This document shows positions 1 through 4,998 of a stretch of DNA of 10,115 nucleotides, piece by piece; within the stretch, counting starts at the first letter, position 1; every line of letters begins with the position of its first letter. A program made the position numbers and the translations under genes. This DNA is from JBCCYM01 sp039190005 (GTDB taxonomy: Bacteria > Pseudomonadota > Gammaproteobacteria > UBA12402), in assembly GCA_039190005.1 (NCBI GenBank), contig JBCCYM010000065.1:1-10115 (forward strand), written 5' to 3'. The notes beneath the pieces are model-generated. The model was not told where the DNA came from. It made no database searches and worked only from the letters and a program-made list of their open reading frames with translations.

Positions 1-1
1 C

Positions 2-94
2 AACAACGATCTTAGTCTAGCAAAAAATAAGACTTATCTCATTAACTATCCAGATTCTTGGATAACTCAAAACGGAGGAAAAACTATGCGCTAG
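2..94 (+). CDS. Possible 3' end of an unrecognised gene (partial)
   Basis: A frame is open from the left edge of the window to a TAG stop at 92-94, giving about 30 residues that end in SWITQNGGKTMR. I recognise no family. The composition (NNDLSLAKNKTYLINYPD) is compatible with a soluble protein tail, but a 30-codon open stretch can arise by chance in AT-rich DNA. The end of this frame contains a strong Shine-Dalgarno-like GGAGG (74-78) followed 7 bases later by ATG CGC TAG, so the same bases could instead be the dead start site of the next gene. A call needs the sequence to the left. Confidence 0.25.
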   Translation, partial: NNDLSLAKNKTYLINYPDSWITQNGGKTMR

Positions 95-126
95 TATCTA
101 TAAATTTCTATTTTTTGGTCTAGACA

Positions 127-567
127 ATGGGGAGTACCTTAAGATGCGGCGAAGAAATTATTGCAAATTGTCCATATTGCAATATTGAAATACGTGGCAG
201 GAAAGAATTTGTTGTGCAAAAAATAATGCTAAGTAGTCCAACATTAATGGAAAAAAAACTGAGTATTAGTTATGAAAGACCGAAATATTGTTATAATTGT
301 GGAAAACCTTTCCCTTGGATTGAAAAAGCCATAGAGAGTGTTATCGAAGTAATAAAAGAAGATGAAAAAAAGTTGTCTTGTGGGGAATTAGATCAGTTAC
401 ATCATGACATGATTGAGCTATCGCAAGATGGTCCAAAAGTAAAATCATCCGCTGCTAGATTTAATAAAATCATTAAAAAATTAAGTGCCTTGACAGCTCA
501 GATGGCTAGGGAAATTATAGTAGATATTGCTAGTGATACAGCTAAGAAATTAATAATGAATATATAG
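127..567 (+). CDS. DUF2321-like zinc-ribbon protein, N-terminally truncated
   Basis: A 146-residue protein of unknown function, probably cytoplasmic. What is seen: CPYC at residues 15-18, then IRGRKEF, then CYNCGKPFPW at about 55-64, which together can make a four-cysteine zinc site. A helical, lysine-rich C-terminal half follows, ending AKKLIMNI. From memory of the family, the CxxC-xIRG pair, the CHNCGKPFPW-type motif and the tail ending in AKKL match DUF2321 (small bacterial proteins of unknown role). Those proteins usually start about 30 residues earlier with an NGH motif and a first CxxCG knuckle; here only the second cysteine (RCGEE, residues 6-10) remains. A TAG stop lies at 121-123, directly upstream in frame, and the ATG at 127 has no visible Shine-Dalgarno. 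The gene is visibly more AT-rich than the housekeeping genes to the right. It may be a decaying gene rather than a functional short variant; the family match is moderately sure. Confidence 0.6.
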   Translation: MGSTLRCGEEIIANCPYCNIEIRGRKEFVVQKIMLSSPTLMEKKLSISYERPKYCYNCGKPFPWIEKAIESVIEVIKEDEKKLSCGELDQLHHDMIELSQDGPKVKSSAARFNKIIKKLSALTAQMAREIIVDIASDTAKKLIMNI

Positions 568-624
568 CAAATATCTTAATAACTTATCTAACAATACTTT
601 GCTTAGCTCATAAAACAAATATTT
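567..624 (-). pseudogene. Relic fragment of a second rpn (YhgA-like) gene
   Basis: Bases 567-619 align without gaps to bases 1010-1062 of the neighbouring rpn gene, with about 8 mismatches in 53 positions by hand comparison. Read on the minus strand in the matching frame the fragment gives KYLFYELSKVLLDKLLRYL, against KHVFDEPTKILLDKLFRYL at residues 181-199 of the intact protein. The reading frame stays open over the matched part, then meets a TGA at 631-633, and similarity fades into indels to the right. To the left the match stops abruptly at the last base of the stop codon of the preceding gene. This is best explained as the remnant of a duplicated or recombined rpn copy. It encodes no functional protein. 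Confidence 0.65.
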
Positions 625-722
625 TGTATGTCAATAATAAGTTGAGGAAGTAAAATTACTCATACTACTCGGGGGAGAAGATTAAATAGACTGCAGTGAG
701 TAATCACGTATAAGTTTCTCAT

Positions 723-1607
723 TTATTTTAGTTTTTTAACCTCATCAACAGACAAGCGCGTATAATAGGCAATTTTCTCAATCGATTCATTTGCGGCAAG
801 CATATCTCTCGCTATTCCGATCCTACATTGCTGAATACCTTGTTGCATGCCTTGTTGCATGCCCTGCTCTCGCAATTGTTGTGCTGCTGTCATCACTTCC
901 TCCTGGTCTAAATATTTTAACGCTTCTTCGAGTAATAGATCTTTATTAATGTCAAATCGATCTAAAATATATTTTAACGCATAGTACTGTATTTCGCTAC
1001 TATTCCGTCGCAAATATCTGAATAACTTATCTAACAATATTTTGGTCGGCTCATCAAACACATGTTTAAACAATAAATCTAAACCGCTCATTTGACCATG
1101 CCTCGCCAATTCTTCATCACTGCGTTGACTTAAATCAACAAATATTGGGTTAAATAAATATGACTTAAACCTTTCATCAATCGGCAAGTCATCAATATTG
1201 GTCGCGTGACGATTACTAAGTGTCTTACCATGATAGTATATAATTGAAATAATTGGCGGTATCGCTTCACGCTTATGAATCCGCTTATAATCAATTAAGG
1301 CTGTCGCTCCGTATTGTATTGTTCGTAATAAGGTCAGATCATCCAGTGTCGATTGATGTTCCACATGAAATAAAAGTAAAGCTGGGTCACCTTTAAATTC
1401 TAGCTCAAATAACACATCGGAAATATTTCGCTTTTTTAGATCATCACTCACCGCTTCGGTATTCAAACGCGACAGTTTGAGTGTGTCAAAATTGACATAT
1501 TTTTTAATATGATTCGGCAGATACGCCTTAGCAAAATCGCGAGCGACTTCTCTATCGCCCATGATTTTGGAAAAGATGTCATTATGCCGCGTAATTTCTT
1601 TACTCAT
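723..1607 (-). CDS. Rpn family recombination-promoting nuclease (YhgA-like, Transposase_31)
   Basis: A 294-residue protein of the Rpn/YhgA-like family (PD-(D/E)XK nuclease fold). Characterised E. coli members stimulate RecA-independent recombination, and RpnA is a DNA endonuclease. Seen here: the family opening HNDIFSKIMGDREVARDF (residues 8-25), a candidate catalytic Asp64 in ISDVLFELEF, and the EHQS motif (Glu83, Gln85) after the beta strand LLLFHVEHQS. The usual PPIISIIYYHG strand lies at about 117-127. The C-terminus carries GMQQGMQQGIQQ, then a predicted helical tail (ANESIEKIAYYTRLSVDEVKKL) typical of the family. Length and start are normal, and AGGAG at 1613-1617 sits 5 bases before the ATG. 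It lies 31 bp after the pseudopilin gene on the same strand, so read-through is possible, though no functional link is evident. The catalytic residues are intact, so it may be active. Some relatives are annotated as transposases, but no inverted repeats flank it. Confidence 0.88.
   Translation of the reverse strand: MSKEITRHNDIFSKIMGDREVARDFAKAYLPNHIKKYVNFDTLKLSRLNTEAVSDDLKKRNISDVLFELEFKGDPALLLFHVEHQSTLDDLTLLRTIQYGATALIDYKRIHKREAIPPIISIIYYHGKTLSNRHATNIDDLPIDERFKSYLFNPIFVDLSQRSDEELARHGQMSGLDLLFKHVFDEPTKILLDKLFRYLRRNSSEIQYYALKYILDRFDINKDLLLEEALKYLDQEEVMTAAQQLREQGMQQGMQQGIQQCRIGIARDMLAANESIEKIAYYTRLSVDEVKKLK
838..861. repeat. 12-bp tandem repeat in rpn coding region (QGMQ-type)
   Basis: Two perfect adjacent copies of CCTTGTTGCATG (838-849 and 850-861) lie within the rpn gene, with degenerate partial units on both sides (CCCTGCTCT to the right, CATTGCTGAATA to the left). 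In the protein they give MQQGMQQGIQQ. The unit length is a multiple of three, so gain or loss of units would preserve the frame. Similar Gly/Gln repeats near the C-terminus are common in the Rpn family. Confidence 0.8.
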
Positions 1608-1638
1608 TGCTACTCCTGTATAACTTTTAATAATATAA

Positions 1639-2079
1639 TCAAACCGATTCAGTTCTGATTCGCCCTGCTTGATTAATAATCAATTTTTTAATTACTTTAT
1701 TCTCAGCTGAGATATATGAAAATGTGCCATTCTGATAATAGGTAAAACCCTGCGGTGTGAACTGCAAATAATCATAATTAGGAAACCCCCGCCAAGTAAT
1801 TTTGCCTTTGCCGCTTATACCCGCAAAATGTTTAATGACAACATGATTACTGCTCACAATCATTCCTTGTTGCCACGCGCCATCTGGGCTTATTTTCACC
1901 ATTTGTCGTCGCTGGATTGCCTCGGCTCTGGCAAAATAAATACCGCGATGAAGATAATTGATTGCCACATCCGCTTGATAGTGCTGACGCAAATCATGGT
2001 ATGCCGGCACGGCAAATAACAGTAACAGCAAAATAATACTGAGCGTGATGGTAAACTCTAGTAAACTGTAGCCTTTCAT
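1639..2079 (-). CDS. Type IV pilin-like / GspH-FimT family pseudopilin
   Basis: A 146-residue protein with a class III (prepilin) signal: MKG followed by YSLLEFTITLSIILLLLLF. Cleavage by prepilin peptidase would fall after Gly3, leaving Tyr at +1 (Phe is usual) and the conserved Glu at +5. Hydrophobic residues to about 27 form the membrane anchor and assembly helix. The remainder looks like a small beta-rich periplasmic domain, with a GspH/FimT-like layout (AINYLHRGIYFARAEAIQRRQMVKISP, shown here as residues about 40-66 in part: YFARAEAIQRRQMVKIS). Such minor pseudopilins prime type IV pili, type II secretion or DNA-uptake fibres at the inner membrane. No other pilus gene is in the window, so the machine it serves must be encoded elsewhere. 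AGGAG at 2086-2090 lies 6 bases before the ATG, supporting the start. Family assignment is confident at the level of pseudopilin and weaker for GspH versus FimT/FimU. Confidence 0.8.
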   Translation of the reverse strand: MKGYSLLEFTITLSIILLLLLFAVPAYHDLRQHYQADVAINYLHRGIYFARAEAIQRRQMVKISPDGAWQQGMIVSSNHVVIKHFAGISGKGKITWRGFPNYDYLQFTPQGFTYYQNGTFSYISAENKVIKKLIINQAGRIRTESV

Positions 2080-2103
2080 TGTAAACTCCTATCTGCTGAA
2101 CGC

Positions 2104-2162
2104 GACTTACGTGAAAGTGATCTACGCCATTAAGCCTCGTAGCTGATCGTTTCATGCAAGTC
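2104..2162. repeat. Long imperfect inverted repeat between pseudopilin gene and nadE
   Basis: The left arm 2104-2126 (GACTTACGTGAAA, then GATC and TACG) is nearly complementary to the right arm 2138-2162 (CGTAGCTGATC, then TTTCATGCAAGTC). The loop is 11 bases. Pairing is 5 bases, then 8 positions with one mismatch and one G-T wobble, then GATC with GATC and TACG with CGTA, separated by small bulges. There is no T-tract after it. It could be structure in the nadE leader, an operator, or a decayed mobile element end; the sequence does not decide. Confidence 0.4.
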
Positions 2163-2195
2163 CGGTGATAGCTTAAAACTTAAAAAACATTAAAT

Positions 2196-3836
2196 ATGTC
2201 AGAGAAACTTAAAATCGCACTCGCGCAAATCAATCTCACTGTCGGCGATATTATTGGCAATAGTCAAAAAATTATCGCAAGCATTGAACAAGCGCGTGAT
2301 CAGCATCAAGCTGATTTAATTGTGTTTCACGAACAGACGCTGTGCAATTATTCGCCCGAAGATTTGTTGTACCACGATGATTTTTATGAAGCCATTAACC
2401 AAGCTATCATTGAAATTGCCAAACACAGCACTGCTATTGATGTGGTAATCGGGTTTCCTGAGTTAGCTAACGATAATAATCAACAGCAAAAACGTTTTAA
2501 CAGTGCCGCCTGGCTACGCGATGGTAACGTAATCGCCAAATACAGAAAACAATGCTTACCTAACTACGCGGTATTTGATGAAAAACGTTATTTTACGCCT
2601 GGCAATGACACAGTGATTATTGATTTAAAAGGCTATAAAATCGGCTTATTAATCTGTGAGGATTTATGGCATCAACAGCCAATGGCAAAAACAAAACAGG
2701 CGGGCGCTGAACTGATAGTATCGCTCAATGCCTCACCTTTTTCAACGCAAATCGCGAAAAAACGTCTCAAAATATTACAAGACCGTGTTGCCGAAAATAA
2801 CATTCCCATTGTTTATGTCAATCAACTTGGCGGCCATGATGAATTATTATTTGACGGCAACAGTATGGTGATTGACAGTAAGGGCGACATAGCCGCCAAA
2901 TTACCACATTGTCAAAGCGCATTACAAGCCGTGTGCTTTGAAAAAAATAAAAGTAAATGCACCGTGGCAAGGGCACCAACGCCTGCCAAGCCACTCGCAT
3001 TTGAAGCCTTGGTTTATCAAGCCTTGGTGTTAGGCACAGGCGATTATGTGCGTAAAAACGGTTTCAAGGGCGCGGTACTGGGCTTGTCTGGCGGCATTGA
3101 CTCCGCGCTCACACTGGCCATTGCCGTTGACGCGCTGGGTAAAGAAAATGTCAGCGCTTTATTTATGCCTTCCCGTTATAGCAGCAAGATCAGTTATGAA
3201 GCGGCATTGGCTGAAAGTCAGGCATTAGGTATTGACTATCATGTGGTCACAATGGATGACATATTCCAACAATTTTTACCATCGTTAAAAACGATATTCC
3301 AAACCGATGTCAATGATATTACCCAACAAAACATACAAGCGCGTGTGCGTGGTTTACTGCTCATGGCGGTTTCCAACCAGCAAAGACGCATTGTCCTGAC
3401 TACCGGTAATAAAAGTGAAATGGCAGTGGGTTATTGCACTTTATATGGTGATATGGCGGGTGGGTTTGCCGTATTAAAAGATGTGTATAAAACCATGGTA
3501 TATCGATTGGCAAATTATCGTAACCGTATATCGCCGGTTATTCCTGAGGTTGTCATAAGTCGCCCGCCATCGGCTGAATTAGCGCCGGAACAAAAAGACG
3601 AAGACAGTTTGCCACCCTACGACATACTCGATCAAATCTTAGAACGCTATATCGAAAAAAATCAGGGGATTGATGAGATTATTGCCGCGAATTTTGACGC
3701 CGATACGGTAAGAAAAGTAATTTCCATGCTGGTCAATAATGAATATAAACGTCGCCAATCACCACCTGGGACTCGTATCACCACCAAAGCCTTTGGTCGT
3801 GATTGGCGTTATCCGATTACTTCGCGTTATTGTTGA
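2196..3836 (+). CDS. nadE: Glutamine-dependent NAD+ synthetase
   Basis: Catalyses the last step of NAD+ synthesis: amidation of nicotinic acid adenine dinucleotide using ATP and ammonia drawn from glutamine, in the cytoplasm. It is a two-domain protein of 546 residues, the usual length. The N-terminal nitrilase-type glutaminase domain (about 1-250) shows the Glu-Lys-Cys triad as Glu46 (FHEQ), Lys118 (YRKQCLPNYAVFDEKRYF) and Cys154 (LLICEDLW). The C-terminal synthetase domain (about 268-546) has the ATP pyrophosphatase loop LGLSGGIDSALT with SGGIDS at 298-303. TTGNKSEMAVGYCTLYGD begins at 402, and SRPPSAELAPEQKDED lies near 455-470. The single-domain ammonia-dependent NadE lacks the N-terminal part, so this enzyme should use glutamine directly. 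The ATG at 2196 fits the family start (KIALAQIN), but there is no clear Shine-Dalgarno in the A-rich leader, suggesting weak or structured initiation. It is monocistronic by layout, divergent from the pseudopilin gene and convergent with hemB. Confidence 0.97.
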   Translation: MSEKLKIALAQINLTVGDIIGNSQKIIASIEQARDQHQADLIVFHEQTLCNYSPEDLLYHDDFYEAINQAIIEIAKHSTAIDVVIGFPELANDNNQQQKRFNSAAWLRDGNVIAKYRKQCLPNYAVFDEKRYFTPGNDTVIIDLKGYKIGLLICEDLWHQQPMAKTKQAGAELIVSLNASPFSTQIAKKRLKILQDRVAENNIPIVYVNQLGGHDELLFDGNSMVIDSKGDIAAKLPHCQSALQAVCFEKNKSKCTVARAPTPAKPLAFEALVYQALVLGTGDYVRKNGFKGAVLGLSGGIDSALTLAIAVDALGKENVSALFMPSRYSSKISYEAALAESQALGIDYHVVTMDDIFQQFLPSLKTIFQTDVNDITQQNIQARVRGLLLMAVSNQQRRIVLTTGNKSEMAVGYCTLYGDMAGGFAVLKDVYKTMVYRLANYRNRISPVIPEVVISRPPSAELAPEQKDEDSLPPYDILDQILERYIEKNQGIDEIIAANFDADTVRKVISMLVNNEYKRRQSPPGTRITTKAFGRDWRYPITSRYC

Positions 3837-3867
3837 AGTTGTATTTTTTATAATTCCCGCACTCTCC

Positions 3868-3958
3868 CCCGTCATTCCCGCGAAAGCGGGAATCCAGGGA
3901 ATAAACTACAGGCATAAACATTTTTCTCCTGGATTCCCGCTTTCGCGGGAATGACGGG
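3868..3958. repeat. Inverted pair of dRS3-like palindromic repeats
   Basis: Two 31-base units (3868-3898 and 3928-3958) are perfect reverse complements of each other around a 29-base spacer. Each unit is itself palindromic: ATTCCCGC, a four-base loop, GCGGGAAT (3874-3893 with loop GAAA; 3933-3952 with loop TTTC). This fits the ATTCCC-N8-GGGAAT core of the neisserial dRS3 repeat, and similar units occur in many other proteobacteria. A further orphan half-core ATTCCCGC lies at 3853-3860. The arrangement resembles a small repeat-flanked cassette. It sits between the convergent ends of nadE and hemB, where the 31-bp stem could end transcription from both sides, although no T-tract follows in either direction. 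Confidence 0.88.
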
Positions 3959-3990
3959 AAAAAAGCAGAAATGACAGATAGGCTACAACA

Positions 3991-4986
3991 TCACTGCCCC
4001 AACCACTGCGCCACATCTTTAGCAAAGTAAGTCAAAATAAAATCAGCGCCAGCACGTTTAATGGAAGTCAGTTGTTCCATGACGATGGCTTTCTCATCAA
4101 TTAACCCCTGTTGAGCGGCAACTTTGGTCATAGTGTATTCACCGCTAACACTGTAAGCGGCTAACGGTATTTCCGGATAAGCGTCGCGTATTCTGGCAAT
4201 GACATCAAGATAAGATAATGCCGGTTTAACCATAATCATATCTGCGCCCTCTTCAATATCCAACGCGACTTCACGAAACGCTTCTCGCCCATTGGCAATA
4301 TCCATTTGATAACTACGTCGATCACCAAAACGTGGCGCGCCCTCGGCGGCGTCACGAAATGGACCATAAAACGAAGAAGCATACTTAGCCGCGTAACTCA
4401 ATATCGGAATGCGACTGAAACCGGACATATCCAGAGCGTCACGAATCGCGGCTACCATGCCGTCCATCATGCCACTCGGCGCCATCACATCACTGCCGGC
4501 ACGGGCATGACTGATGACCTGCTTCTGTAATAATGTCAACGTTTTATCATTATCAACGTTTTGATCCTCATCCATCACACCACAATGCCCATGATCGGTA
4601 TACTCGCATAAACAAATATCACTGATAATCATTAAATCCGGCACCGCTGATTTTATTTCATTGATCGCACGTTGTATGATGCCATCACTATTATAACTAT
4701 CCGAGCCATGCTGATCTTTGTTATCGGGAATGCCAAATAAAATAATGGCGGGAATACCTAATTTATAAATCTGTTTGGCTTCTTCTTTAAGCGCGTTTAA
4801 CGGCAGTTGATATTGTCCCGGCATTGCCGCAATTTCACGTTTTGTATCAATACCCGCTTTCACAAATAAAGGCATGACCAAATCGTTAGTTGTCAGAATG
4901 GTTTCGCGCACTAAACGACGCAAACTGTCATGTTGACGCAAACGACTTAAACGCATGATTGGTGTATGACTACTCTCTTCTTGCAT
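3991..4986 (-). CDS. hemB: Delta-aminolevulinic acid dehydratase (porphobilinogen synthase), zinc type
   Basis: Condenses two 5-aminolevulinate molecules to porphobilinogen, the second common step of haem and tetrapyrrole synthesis, in the cytoplasm as a homo-octamer. At 331 residues it has normal length. Active-site lysines are Lys201 (SYAAKYASSFYGPFRDAAEG) and the Schiff-base Lys254 (MIMVKPALSYLD). The metal motif DICLCEYTDHGHCG at 123-136 has all three cysteines (Cys125, Cys127, Cys135), which marks the zinc-dependent class rather than the magnesium-only class. Other family blocks are MPLFVKAG, VMAPSGMMDGMV and AYSVSGEY. The ATG is 10 bp after the clpB stop, and its weak ribosome site (AGGTA, 4994-4998) overlaps that stop codon, so translation may be coupled to clpB and the gene probably shares the clpB transcript. 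The 3' end faces nadE across the palindromic repeat. Confidence 0.97.
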   Translation of the reverse strand: MQEESSHTPIMRLSRLRQHDSLRRLVRETILTTNDLVMPLFVKAGIDTKREIAAMPGQYQLPLNALKEEAKQIYKLGIPAIILFGIPDNKDQHGSDSYNSDGIIQRAINEIKSAVPDLMIISDICLCEYTDHGHCGVMDEDQNVDNDKTLTLLQKQVISHARAGSDVMAPSGMMDGMVAAIRDALDMSGFSRIPILSYAAKYASSFYGPFRDAAEGAPRFGDRRSYQMDIANGREAFREVALDIEEGADMIMVKPALSYLDVIARIRDAYPEIPLAAYSVSGEYTMTKVAAQQGLIDEKAIVMEQLTSIKRAGADFILTYFAKDVAQWLGQ

Positions 4987-4993
4987 AATAACT

Positions 4994-4998
4994 TACCT
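4994..4998 (-). promoter_or_regulatory. hemB ribosome binding site overlapping clpB stop
   Basis: AGGTA on the minus strand lies 7 bases before the hemB ATG and shares bases with the clpB TAG stop (4997-4999). It is a weak match to the Shine-Dalgarno consensus. The overlap suggests that ribosomes finishing clpB help initiation on hemB. Confidence 0.4.

Noticed and set aside
47..64. Small hairpin TATCCA-N6-TGGATA
   Set aside because: A 6-bp stem without a T-tract lies inside a possible reading frame; too weak to call a terminator.
645..710. Short palindromes AGTAA-AA-TTACT and GTGA-GTAA-TCAC near the 3' end of rpn
   Set aside because: Stems of 4-5 bases are expected by chance in AT-rich DNA, and neither has a terminator-like tail.
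723..1607. rpn as the transposase of an insertion sequence
   Set aside because: No terminal inverted repeats or target duplications flank the gene, and the Rpn family is now understood as nucleases rather than classical IS transposases.
2074..2147. Short open stretches in two frames between the pseudopilin gene and nadE (for example KLLSAERDLRESDLRH)
   Set aside because: They are under 25 codons, lack a start with a ribosome site, overlap each other, and fall in the imperfect inverted repeat. Chance is the simpler explanation.
3739..3954. Open frame running from the end of nadE through the palindromic repeat
   Set aside because: Its C-terminal PVIPAKAGIQ is the usual spurious translation of this repeat type, and the rest is out-of-frame nadE.
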